Shown one piece after another: positions 23,851 to 31,664 of a stretch of 48,029 nt of DNA. The position numbers were made by a program, and so were the translations under genes. The first letter of the stretch is position 1, and each line of letters begins with the position of its first letter. Origin of the DNA: Bifidobacterium simiarum (GTDB taxonomy: Bacteria; Actinomycetota; Actinomycetes; Actinomycetales; Bifidobacteriaceae); the NCBI RefSeq assembly GCF_002802905.1, contig NZ_PEBK01000007.1, positions 1 through 48,029 on the forward strand, given 5' to 3'. A model generated the notes under the pieces. It had not been told where the DNA came from. It was given only the letters and a program-made list of their open reading frames with translations, and made no database searches.

Positions 23851-25671
23851 ATGATGAGGTTCGGATTCCGCCTATTGCGGCAGGCCTCTCGCCAACCGCT
23901 ATCCCATGCCATGCGCCGATCATTCGCCGGTATGGCGACGGCGGTCATGATCGTCACGATCGGCATCGGCCCGTCCACTGCGACCGCACAGACCACACAG
24001 ACCGCTGCCGCCATACCGACGGTCACGGAGGTGCCGACCACAACCGTACCGGTCACGACCACGACCGGCGATGCCGCCGCGGCGACATCGGGCACGGCGA
24101 TGTACCGCATGTACAACCGCAACTCCGGCGAACACTTCTACACGAGCCGGGCAGCGGAGCGCGACTATCTGGTGAAGGTCGGCTGGCGATACGAAGGCGT
24201 CGGCTGGTACGCCCCGACCACGGGCGATCCCGTCTACCGTCTGTACAACAGTCATGCCGGCGATCACCATTACACGAAGAGCGCGGCCGAACGCAATTAT
24301 CTGGTGAAGGTCGGCTGGCGATACGAGGGCATCGGCTGGCGGTCGGGCGGATCGATTGCGGTGTACCGTCAGTACAACCGCCACGCCCGCAGGGGATCGC
24401 ATAACTACACGACCAGCAAGGCCGAGAACGACATGCTGGTGCGGGTCGGTTGGAGGGCCGAGGGCATCGGCTGGTATGCGGCCGGTCTTGGACACGGAGC
24501 CAACGTCACGCCGGGAAGCAGCAGCAAACCGAATACCGGCAGCAACAGCAGCGGCAGCAACAGCAAACCGTCGAATCCTTCGACCAGCAAGCCGATCTCC
24601 GTGCCGTGGAACAGCACCACCCAGAAGGTCAGGCCCGGCAAGACGCTGAATCTCAACGTCGCCGGGCTCAAGGGCGCCACATGGACCAGTGCCCGTCCGC
24701 AGGCCGCCACGGTGAACCAGAACGGCGTGGTCACCGGCAAGGTCGTCGGAGAAACCACTATCATCGCCAAATTAGGGTCGCAGACGTTCTCCTGCAAGGT
24801 GATTTCCATCTACGATTACCGACTGTATCTGCTCAACGACTACGCCCATATGAACCGGGTCGATGGCATGGGCGTCTTCGCCTTCGTCAAGACCGACGAT
24901 CCGGAGCCGCTTGATATCGGTTTTGACAACAGACAGTCGCCCAACGCCGGCGCTCCCGCGCAATTCGACGATATCAGCCAGCAGATCATCGAAGAGACCG
25001 TCAGCAACTATGCGAGGGTCAAAGGCGGCTATGTGTACCTCACCTACGCAACAAAGGGAGCGAATACATTTCTCCTGTCACGTGTCCGGGAGGACCAACA
25101 CCAGTATTCGGCGGATCGCTTCAAACTGGCTTCGATCACCATGGATTTCGCCGACTATGACACCGCGGAGAACCAGTGGATCGACGGGCTGATCCGGGAC
25201 CATACGAAACCCGGAATGACTCCGGTCGAAAAGATGAATGCCATCGCCGACTATCTTGGACCATTCGGCGACTCCGGTTTCACCTACAACCTCAGCTACA
25301 TAGATGAGAATTCCCGGCAGCACGCGGCCATGCTCGCCACCGGACCGAAGATGAGCAAGCAGCCGTTCTGGCAGCGCAAGTACTGGGATTCCGCCGTCTC
25401 CCCCGGAGCGCTGGCCGACATCGCCAATCGCATCGGCGGCTGGGACGGCAAGGCCACCAGCATGTACCACAAGTACCAGTGGGGTTCCACGGACTGGCAG
25501 CGGTGGCACTCCTACGCCACCGCCACCTACCACGGCAAGGAATACCGCTGGTCGGTCTGCCCGGATGATTTCACGGGCGTGATCACTTTGCCGAAGCTGG
25601 ACTTCACCAACCCCTCGTGGATGTACCCGGTGACGATGGAGAAGATGCCATCCGAGTTGAGCCATTTCTGA
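23851..25671 (+). CDS. Secreted DUF5648 protein with Big2-like domain and transglutaminase-like C-terminus
   Basis: The 606-residue product has a signal peptide to about residue 48 (GPSTATAQ), a Thr-rich spacer, three DUF5648 repeats (about 75-205), a Gly/Ser/Asn/Pro linker, a Big2-like domain (KTLNLNVAGLKGATWTS... NGVVTGKVVGETTIIAK), and about 300 C-terminal residues. PVEKMNAIADYL and HSYATATYHGKEYRWSVCPD there resemble the helix and HAW...DGKWY...D strand of transglutaminase-like proteases, but the position expected for the catalytic Cys reads AVSPGALADI. GAAGGAG 3-4 nt before ATG 23851 sets the start. It is divergent from the 22247 gene and shares its repeats. Confidence 0.82.
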   Translation: MMRFGFRLLRQASRQPLSHAMRRSFAGMATAVMIVTIGIGPSTATAQTTQTAAAIPTVTEVPTTTVPVTTTTGDAAAATSGTAMYRMYNRNSGEHFYTSRAAERDYLVKVGWRYEGVGWYAPTTGDPVYRLYNSHAGDHHYTKSAAERNYLVKVGWRYEGIGWRSGGSIAVYRQYNRHARRGSHNYTTSKAENDMLVRVGWRAEGIGWYAAGLGHGANVTPGSSSKPNTGSNSSGSNSKPSNPSTSKPISVPWNSTTQKVRPGKTLNLNVAGLKGATWTSARPQAATVNQNGVVTGKVVGETTIIAKLGSQTFSCKVISIYDYRLYLLNDYAHMNRVDGMGVFAFVKTDDPEPLDIGFDNRQSPNAGAPAQFDDISQQIIEETVSNYARVKGGYVYLTYATKGANTFLLSRVREDQHQYSADRFKLASITMDFADYDTAENQWIDGLIRDHTKPGMTPVEKMNAIADYLGPFGDSGFTYNLSYIDENSRQHAAMLATGPKMSKQPFWQRKYWDSAVSPGALADIANRIGGWDGKATSMYHKYQWGSTDWQRWHSYATATYHGKEYRWSVCPDDFTGVITLPKLDFTNPSWMYPVTMEKMPSELSHF

Positions 25672-25728
25672 GCCGGACAGTCAATCGGACAGTCAAAGGC
25701 ATCGATTACAACCATGATGCCTCATACG

Positions 25729-25777
25729 GAAGAGCCCGGGAACTCCCCTGATGCTTAGGGGAATTCCCGGGCTCTTC
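25729..25777. terminator. Long bidirectional hairpin between convergent genes
   Basis: GAAGAGCCCGGGAA (25729-25742) and TTCCCGGGCTCTTC (25764-25777) form a perfect 14-bp stem, extended inward by TCCCC/GGGGA. It separates the DUF5648 gene from the convergent transporter gene. No T-tract on either strand. Confidence 0.65.
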
Positions 25778-25882
25778 GGTAATCGGACTCGCTGAGTCGG
25801 CCGACCGGCCGACTGGCGGATGGCCGTTAGCGGACGGCTCTGCTGGCGGACGACGTTAGGTGGTTCTGCTGGCGGGTGGCCG

Positions 25883-27136
25883 TCAGCGGGTGGCGCCGTA
25901 GGAACGGAAGAAGGCGCCCATCGCGGCGATGTAGAGCACGCCGACGGTCATCACGAGGATCGCGCCGAGCTGCATGCCCATCGCATCGGAGGCCAGACCC
26001 ATGAGCGGCGGGAAGATCGCACCGCCGATCAGGCCGATCATCATCAGGCCGGAGACCTCGTTCTGGCGCTGGGGCAGATGCAGCAGACCGGTGGTGAGCA
26101 TGATCGAGAACACGTTCGCGTTGCCGAGGCCGACGCAGGCGAGGCCCACGTAGGCCAGCCACACCGGCATGCCCGCGACGCCGGAGAACAGCAGGAAGCA
26201 CAGCGAGGACGCGGCCATGAGACCGCCGCACACGCGCAGCATGGCCTTGCGGCTGAACCGCTGCAGCAGCACCGAGCCGGACAGGCAGCCCAGGGTGCGG
26301 AACGCGAAGTACACGCTGGTGGCGCCGCCGGCCACCTCGAGGCTGAGCGAGGAGTGCTCCATGAGGATCTTCGGCGCGGTGGCGTTGATGCCCACGTCCA
26401 CGCCCACATGGCAGACGATGCCGATGAAGCACAGCAGGATCACCGGGTTCTTCAGCAGCGCGAAGCAGTCGACCACGCTGGTATGACCGGCGTCGGGGGC
26501 GTTCTCGTTGATCTCGTCGAACTTAAGCATGACGAACGCGAGCACGGCCACCACCAGATAGATGGGATACAGCAGCCACCACTTGCCGAACATCATGGCG
26601 GCCCAGCCGGCGATCAGCGGCGCGATGAACGAGGCGATGGCCTTGACGAACTGGCCGAAGGTGAGCATGCCGGCGAGCTTCTCGTCATGGGCGAGGTTGC
26701 CGACCAGCGGGTTGAGGGAGACCTGCATGAACGTGTTGCCGATGCCGAGCAGGCAGAACGAGACGACGATGAAGACCAGCTGGGCGCCCTTGGCGGGGAT
26801 CAGGTAGCCGATGATCGGCAGGAGGCAGCCGAGGGCGGTGATGGCGATGCTGACGAGCACCGTGTGACGGCGGCCGATGCGGTTCATCAGCATGCCGGCC
26901 GGCACGGAGAGCACCAGGAACCAGAAGAAGGTCATGGTGGTGAAGATGTTGCTCACCGAGTCGGACAGGCCGAAGTCGGACTGCACGTAGTTCGACGCGG
27001 TGCCGACCAGATCGACGAAGCCCATCACGAAGAACGACATCATGACGGGGACGAGTACGGTGAAGGGCGCGTTGCCGAGCTTGTCGGCAGCGGGTTCCCT
27101 GACCTCTTCGGAGGTCATGGTCTGAGAGGTGCTCAT
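25883..27136 (-). CDS. MFS transporter, FHS / fucose-permease-like
   Basis: The 417-residue product has 12 predicted membrane helices. FFVMGFVDLVGTASNYV...FGLSD followed by VPAGMLMNRIGRRHTV is the pattern of the FHS subfamily, which includes L-fucose and glucose/galactose proton symporters; the substrate cannot be fixed from sequence. The start at 27136 (MSTSQTMTSEEV) is preferred to the upstream codon at 27235 because the intervening residues are unlike a transporter N-terminus; its AGAGAG ribosome site is weak. It stands alone, with a 1.1-kb non-coding tract upstream. A fucO gene is in the window but 26 kb away. Confidence 0.88.
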   Translation of the reverse strand: MSTSQTMTSEEVREPAADKLGNAPFTVLVPVMMSFFVMGFVDLVGTASNYVQSDFGLSDSVSNIFTTMTFFWFLVLSVPAGMLMNRIGRRHTVLVSIAITALGCLLPIIGYLIPAKGAQLVFIVVSFCLLGIGNTFMQVSLNPLVGNLAHDEKLAGMLTFGQFVKAIASFIAPLIAGWAAMMFGKWWLLYPIYLVVAVLAFVMLKFDEINENAPDAGHTSVVDCFALLKNPVILLCFIGIVCHVGVDVGINATAPKILMEHSSLSLEVAGGATSVYFAFRTLGCLSGSVLLQRFSRKAMLRVCGGLMAASSLCFLLFSGVAGMPVWLAYVGLACVGLGNANVFSIMLTTGLLHLPQRQNEVSGLMMIGLIGGAIFPPLMGLASDAMGMQLGAILVMTVGVLYIAAMGAFFRSYGATR

Positions 27137-27474
27137 CGTGTGCTCTCTTTTCTGCTTTCCCGGATTCCGCGGTTTCTGCGGAATGACTGGTAGATATGAC
27201 GCCGGTTGCGCCTTCAGGAACTCCAAGATGAGCAATGATCACAAGGATTTTGAAGTAACGCCCTTAATCGATTAACGGAGTTTATTAATAGAACGTTCAA
27301 ACCGCAAATCGACACGCACAGGGCGGGGCAGAGGCTGGATTGGGAATGGATGAGAGGATCGCCCTGCCTCCGGCAGCCAGCTCCCGACATCTTGTGCGAC
27401 ATATAGCCTCATAGCGCCCCGCCGACGAGGACTGTCAGACTGGGGGCGGTCCGGCACCTATCGGATTCAACCGC

Positions 27475-27588
27475 CCCTCATCAGTCGGCGGGACCGACAG
27501 CTTCCCCCAGAGGGGGAAGCCCGAACACGACATTTCCCGCCTTCCCCTTGAGGGGAAGGTGGACGGCGCAAGCCGGCCGGATGAGGTG
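27475..27588. repeat. Two family B hairpin repeats, divergent
   Basis: Minus unit at 27475-27520 (tail CTCATCAG first, CTTCCCCCAGAGGGGGAAG hairpin last) and plus unit at 27540-27588 (CCTTCCCCTTGAGGGGAAGG, second hairpin, GATGAGGTG tail). The two palindrome ends face each other across 19 bp. Confidence 0.8.
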
Positions 27589-27756
27589 ACAGGGGGGGCA
27601 AAGCAACATCCACCCACCCGTCAACCGACGGAGCCGACAGCCTCGAAGCCTTGCGCTTTGTATTCGTCAGGCCGGACACCGCGCCTCCCGGTCGGCCATA
27701 TCGCCGATCCTCCAGCCATCCTATCCCCAGCTGCATGCCCAGTTCTCTCCATCCCT

Positions 27757-28039
27757 GATGGATTCGACTGCATATCGGCGTTTTTGCGTTCCGATCCATC
27801 AAATACCGACGATTTGCGATGGATCGGAGCGCATATCCGCACTTTTTGCAGCCCAATCCATCGGCCATCGGAGTCACGACATGAAGGAACCGCATGATTT
27901 CAACGATCTTGAAATCACGGATATCGGATTCCGATGGAGAGCACTGCAAAAATCAGGTTTTCGCACTCCGATCCATCAAATATCAGCAGATTTCGATGGA
28001 GCAGGGGCGAAAAATCGTATTTTGGCGTCGTTCTCCATC
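27757..28039. repeat. Two copies of a ~106-bp palindromic element made of GATGGA...TCCATC units
   Basis: Four units of 44-45 nt each begin GATGGA and end TCCATC: 27757-27800, 27818-27862, 27933-27977, 27995-28039. Units 1-2 and 3-4 are each joined by a related 17-nt spacer (AAATACCGACGATTTGC and AAATATCAGCAGATTTC). Within each unit the two halves are imperfectly complementary, and unit 2 resembles the reverse complement of unit 1. A partial unit may end at 27748-27753. Confidence 0.75.
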
Positions 28040-28071
28040 GAACGGAAACCGAGCAGGCCAGAAAGAGTAAA

Positions 28072-28093
28072 GAAAACCCCGCCGAAGCGGGGT
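28072..28093 (-). terminator. Intrinsic terminator of lysS
   Basis: ACCCCGC-CGAA-GCGGGGT stem-tetraloop followed on the minus strand by TTTTCTTT, about 147 nt after the lysS stop and beyond a family B repeat. Confidence 0.8.
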
Positions 28094-28117
28094 GACAGGC
28101 GAGATCAACGTCCGACG

Positions 28118-28163
28118 CCCTCATCAGTCGGCGGGGCCGACAGCTTCCCCCAGAGGGGGAAGC
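28118..28163 (-). repeat. Family B hairpin repeat downstream of lysS
   Basis: CTCATCAGTCGG...CCGA then CTTCCCCCAGAGGGGGAAG; nearly identical to the unit at 27475-27520, 640 bp away and in the same orientation. Confidence 0.8.
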
Positions 28164-28212
28164 CCCACAAGGATGCCGGGTCGTCCTCTCGCCTACAGGG
28201 CCAGCCTCTCGC

Positions 28213-28263
28213 TTAGAGAGCCAGCGGCTTGACCATCGTCTAGAGGGCCAGCGGCTTGACCAG
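28213..28263 (-). repeat. 27-bp tandem duplication of the lysS 3' end
   Basis: The last codons and stop of lysS (28240-28263, encoding LVKPLAL-stop) are repeated at 28213-28236 in the same frame as MVKPLAL-stop, with period 27. A further partial copy (CTACAGGGCCAG) is at 28193-28204. Confidence 0.85.
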
Positions 28264-29931
28264 CGGGAAGGTGATGGTTTCGCGGATCGTGGCGCCGGTC
28301 AGGGCGATGAGCAGTCGGTCGATGCCCATGCCCATGCCGCCGGCCGGGGGCATGCCCACGCCGAGGGCCTCGAGGAAGTCCTCATCGATGTCGCAGGCCT
28401 CTTCGTCGCCGGCGAGCGCGTCCTTGGCCTGGGCCACGAAGCGTTCGCGCTGCACGACCGGATCGTTGAGCTCGGAGTAGCCGGTGGCCAGCTCGAAGCC
28501 GCGCACGTAGAGATCCCACTTCTCTACCACGCCGGGCTTGGTGCGATGGCCCTTGACCAGCGGGGAGGTCTCCACCGGGAAGTCGCGCACGAAGGTCGGC
28601 TCGTAGAGCTTGTCCTCGTAGAAGTGCTCCCAGAGGTGTTCGACGAGCTTGCCGTGGTTCTCCACGTCGTCGCGCTCCACGCCGAGCTTGTCGGCGATCT
28701 CGCCCAGATGCTCCACGGAGGTGCCGGGGTTGTCGGGGCCGCCGTTGGGCACGATCTCCTCGCCGAGCGCCTCGGAGAGGGAGCCGTACATGCTCATCGT
28801 CTTCCATTCGCCGCCGAAGTCGTATTCGGTGCCGTCGAGCAGCGTCACCTTGTAGGAGCCGAACACGTCCTTGGCGGTCTTCTGCACGAGCTCCTTGACC
28901 AGCTGGCCGATGGTGTCGTACGTGCCGTAGGCCTGATACGCCTCGACCATGGTGAATTCAGGGGCGTGCGTGGCGTCGACGCCTTCGTTGCGGAAGTCGC
29001 GGTTGATCTCGAACACGCGGTCGATGCCGCCGACGAGGCAGCGCTTGAGGAACAGCTCGGGGGCGATGCGCAGGTAGAGGTCGAGGTCGAAGGCGTTCAT
29101 GTGCGTGGTGAACGGACGGGCCGCGGCGCCACCGTGCACGGTCTGCAGCATCGGGGTCTCCACCTCGATGAAGTCGTGGTCGTCGAAGGTGCGGCGCAGG
29201 GAGGCCACGGCCTTGGAACGGTTGCGCACCATGTTGCGGATCTTCTCGTCCGCGATCATGCCGATGTACGGCTTGCGGGTGCGGGTGTCCTCGTTGAGCT
29301 CCTTGTGCAGGGCGGGCAGCGGCTGCAGCGCCTTGGAGGCGATGGCCCATTCGGTGGCGAACACGGAAAGCTCGCCGGTCTTGGAGGCGATGACGCGGCC
29401 ACGGATGTACAGGTGGTCGCCGAGGTCGACGAGCTGCTTGAACTGCTTGAGCGAATCGGCGCCGATCTCGCGCTTGGAGACCATGCCCTGGATCTTCGTG
29501 CCGTCGCCCGCGGCGAGCTGCACGAAGCACAGGCCGCCGGCGTTGCGCAGGAACAGCACGCGTCCGGCGATGCCGACCACGTCCTCGGTCTCCTCGCCGG
29601 CTTCGAGCTTGCCGTCGTACTTGGCGCGCACCTCTTCGATGGTGGCGGTGACGTCAAGGTGCACCGGGTAGGGCGCGAGGCCGGAGTTGAGCATCAGGGC
29701 GCGCTTGGCCACGCGCATCTGCACCTGCTCGGAGTGGCCCAGCGGGCCGAATTCCTTGCCGGAGGGGTCGATGGCGTCGTCAAGGGTCGAACCGTTCTTC
29801 ACGCGCTCGGTGATGGCGGCGTCCTGCCGCAGCAACATTTCGGCACGTTCGACGGTGGTCATGTGCGGGGTGGATTCCTGCTCGGTTTCGGAGGAATCGA
29901 CGATGGGAGTGTTCTCGTTCGACTCAGTCAT
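28240..29931 (-). CDS. lysS: Lysyl-tRNA synthetase (class II)
   Basis: The 563-residue product charges tRNA-Lys. An N-terminal OB-fold domain (VGIAGRVLFLRNAGGLCFVQL) precedes the class II core: motif 1 region FIEVETPMLQ, motif 2 FEINRDFRNEGVDATHAPEFT, and motif 3 GMGMGIDRLLIALTG. A 50-residue acidic N-terminal extension and an insertion near residue 400 (PNGGPDNPGTSVEHLGE) make it longer than E. coli LysS; such insertions are common in actinobacteria. The start at 29931 has TACACT (29940-29945, minus strand) 8 nt upstream and no Shine-Dalgarno. The terminal codons are duplicated just after the stop. Confidence 0.97.
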   Translation of the reverse strand: MTESNENTPIVDSSETEQESTPHMTTVERAEMLLRQDAAITERVKNGSTLDDAIDPSGKEFGPLGHSEQVQMRVAKRALMLNSGLAPYPVHLDVTATIEEVRAKYDGKLEAGEETEDVVGIAGRVLFLRNAGGLCFVQLAAGDGTKIQGMVSKREIGADSLKQFKQLVDLGDHLYIRGRVIASKTGELSVFATEWAIASKALQPLPALHKELNEDTRTRKPYIGMIADEKIRNMVRNRSKAVASLRRTFDDHDFIEVETPMLQTVHGGAAARPFTTHMNAFDLDLYLRIAPELFLKRCLVGGIDRVFEINRDFRNEGVDATHAPEFTMVEAYQAYGTYDTIGQLVKELVQKTAKDVFGSYKVTLLDGTEYDFGGEWKTMSMYGSLSEALGEEIVPNGGPDNPGTSVEHLGEIADKLGVERDDVENHGKLVEHLWEHFYEDKLYEPTFVRDFPVETSPLVKGHRTKPGVVEKWDLYVRGFELATGYSELNDPVVQRERFVAQAKDALAGDEEACDIDEDFLEALGVGMPPAGGMGMGIDRLLIALTGATIRETITFPLVKPLAL

Positions 29932-30006
29932 ATCATCACAGTGTAGCGATGCGGCGATACAGCCCGACCGCGGCGGCAGGCCTCCCCTCCCCCACTGATT
30001 TTCAAC

Positions 30007-30050
30007 GCGACACGCCGTATTTTTGCCAGCCGAATGAATCCGTGTATTAT
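30007..30050 (+). promoter_or_regulatory. tRNA-Pro promoter with GCGACACGCCGTAT box
   Basis: TTGCCA (30023-30028) and TATTAT (30045-30050), 16-bp spacer, start about 8-15 nt before the tRNA. GCGACACGCCGTAT at 30007-30020 is identical to the box at 3735-3748. Confidence 0.7.
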
Positions 30051-30064
30051 TTATCGAGGTTTTA

Positions 30065-30141
<77 letters not shown>

Positions 30142-30145
30142 GTAA

Positions 30146-30178
30146 GGAGAACACCGGTTTCCGGTGTTCTCCTTTTTT
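30146..30178 (+). terminator. Intrinsic terminator of tRNA-Pro
   Basis: GGAGAACACCGG-TTT-CCGGTGTTCTCC, perfect 12-bp stem, followed by TTTTTT. Confidence 0.95.
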
Positions 30179-30190
30179 CTATTCCAGAAG

Positions 30191-30272
30191 CAAACCAACA
30201 AACCAATCCCACACCACAACCAATCCCACACCACCACATCAACCACAATCAATCCCCACATCACCAATCAAT
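30191..30272 (+). promoter_or_regulatory. 82-nt G-free, A/C-rich leader before an MFS gene
   Basis: There is no G on the plus strand from 30191 to 30272, and ACCAATCCCACACCAC is repeated with a 17-bp period (30202-30217, 30219-30234). C-rich, G-poor unstructured RNA is the hallmark of Rho-loading sites; it lies directly between the tRNA-Pro terminator and the transporter start. Confidence 0.5.
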
Positions 30273-30281
30273 GGAACCGCG

Positions 30282-31469
30282 ATGAAGAAGAGTCTTATTG
30301 CACTGGCGTTCGGCGCCTTCGCGCTCGGCGCCGCCGAGTTCGTCATGATGGGCATCCTGTCGCAGGCCGCCCGCGACATGGGGGTCACGATCCCCCAGGC
30401 CGGCCATTACATCTCCGCCTACGCGATCGGCGTGTGCATCGGCACACTGATCCTGGTATTCGGCCGGCGCGTCCCGCCGAAGAAGCTCGTCATCCTGTTC
30501 ATGGTGCTGGTCGTGGTGGGCAACGCCATGTCCACGTTCGCCACCGGCAACCTCATGCTCATCGTCGCCCGGTTCATCTCCGGCCTGCCGCACGGCGCGT
30601 TCTTCGGCACCGCCACGCTGATCGCCAAAACCGTGGCCGACAAGGGCAAGGAGGCGCAGGCCGTCTCCGCGATGGTCACCGGCCAGACCATCGCGAACAT
30701 GCTCGGCGTGCCCGCCGGCACCATGCTCGGCGAATTCCTCTCATGGCGTCTCGCCTTCGGCGTGCTGGCCGCATGGGCCGCGGTGACCATCGTGCTCGAT
30801 CTGCTGTGGATCCCGAACATCCCGGCCGTGCCCGACAAGGGTCTGGCCGGCCAGTTCGAGTTCCTGAAGAAGCGTGGGCCGTGGCTGATCCTGGCCGCGG
30901 TGTTCCTCGGCAACGGCGGCATCTTCTGCTGGTGGAGCTACGTCTCCCCGTGGCTGACCCGCGTGGGCGGCTGGTCGTCCGGCATGGTGCCCGCACTGAT
31001 GATGCTCGCCGGCTTCGGCATGGTCGTCGGCGGTCTGATCGGCGGCCGGATCTGCGATTCGTGGCGGTACGCCGGCACCGCGGCCCTCGGCCAGACCATC
31101 TCCATGATCGGCCTGGTGGTCATCTTCCTCATTCCCGGCGGCCACGTCGGCACGGCGATCATGACGTTCGTGGTGGCGTTCGGCCTGTTCTTCGTCTCCT
31201 CGCCGCAGCAGCTGCTCATGGCCAACGCCGGCAAGGGCGGCGGCGAGCTGATCGGCGGCGCGACCGTGCAGGTGGCGTTCAACTTCGGCAACGCGGTCGG
31301 CTCGATGATCGGCGGCGCGGCGCTGAACGCCAGCGGCATGGACTATCACTTCACCGCACTGTCCGGCGTTCCGCTGGCCCTGATATCGGTGGTCTGCCTC
31401 GTCGTGTACTCCATGCGGCACGAATCCAACACCGGCGCGTACGAGCGCATGCGCGAGATTCAGGTCTGA
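30282..31469 (+). CDS. MFS efflux transporter, DHA1 / AraJ-like
   Basis: The 395-residue product has 12 predicted helices and the DHA1 sugar/drug-efflux pattern: FALGAAEFVMMGILSQAARDMGVTIPQAGHYISAYA in pieces at helix 1-2, GRRVPPKK in loop 2-3, ARFISGLPHGAFFG in helix 4, and AGTMLGEFLSWRLAFG in helix 5. Related proteins (AraJ, YdhP, PbuE) export sugars, purines or drugs; substrate unknown. The true start is ATG 30282; longer readings run through tRNA-Pro. GGA five nt upstream is only a weak ribosome site, and the leader is the G-free tract. Confidence 0.88.
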   Translation: MKKSLIALAFGAFALGAAEFVMMGILSQAARDMGVTIPQAGHYISAYAIGVCIGTLILVFGRRVPPKKLVILFMVLVVVGNAMSTFATGNLMLIVARFISGLPHGAFFGTATLIAKTVADKGKEAQAVSAMVTGQTIANMLGVPAGTMLGEFLSWRLAFGVLAAWAAVTIVLDLLWIPNIPAVPDKGLAGQFEFLKKRGPWLILAAVFLGNGGIFCWWSYVSPWLTRVGGWSSGMVPALMMLAGFGMVVGGLIGGRICDSWRYAGTAALGQTISMIGLVVIFLIPGGHVGTAIMTFVVAFGLFFVSSPQQLLMANAGKGGGELIGGATVQVAFNFGNAVGSMIGGAALNASGMDYHFTALSGVPLALISVVCLVVYSMRHESNTGAYERMREIQV

Positions 31470-31534
31470 TCCGGATCTGATCCGGGTCTGACGCCACCCG
31501 CCGCGGCGAAATCGGAATCCTCGGAATCCTCGTG

Positions 31535-31597
31535 GGAGCTTCGACCGGAAAGGCAATGTGGGAAACCTCACAGGGCTTTTCCGGCCGAAGCTCCTTT
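31535..31597 (+). terminator. Long hairpin terminator after the DHA1 transporter
   Basis: GGAGCTTCGaCCGGAAA (31535-31551) pairs with TTTCCGGcCGAAGCTCC (31578-31594) with one mismatch, followed by TTTCC. The next gene starts 68 nt later, preceded by TAGACT at 31617-31622 (candidate -10). Confidence 0.75.
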
Positions 31598-31664
31598 CCG
31601 TATGACATAAACCGCATAGACTGAAATGCGGATTGGGCAGCGTCGACAATGAAACGAGGATCTT

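Larger units (their letters stand above)
27137..28239. other. 1.1-kb non-coding, repeat-rich tract
   Basis: No reading frame here looks like a protein. It contains the promoter region of the FHS transporter, family B repeats at 27475-27520, 27540-27588 and 28118-28163, a family A tail near 27430-27455, two palindromic GATGGA...TCCATC pairs (27757-28039), the lysS terminator and a duplicated lysS 3' end. Part of it (27720-28075) is richer in A+T than flanking genes. Confidence 0.7.

Noticed and set aside
25820-27193. 457-residue plus-strand frame antisense to the MFS gene
   Set aside because: His/Asp/Glu-rich shadow of the transporter; no ribosome site or motif.
27467-28216. Frames of 112-160 residues in the repeat-rich tract
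   Set aside because: They run through family B repeats and palindromes (phrases such as LSPHPAGLRRPPSPQGEGG), have no family resemblance and overlap on both strands.
27137-28239. Degenerate insertion sequence
   Set aside because: No transposase fragment in any frame and no terminal repeats beyond the short palindromic elements.
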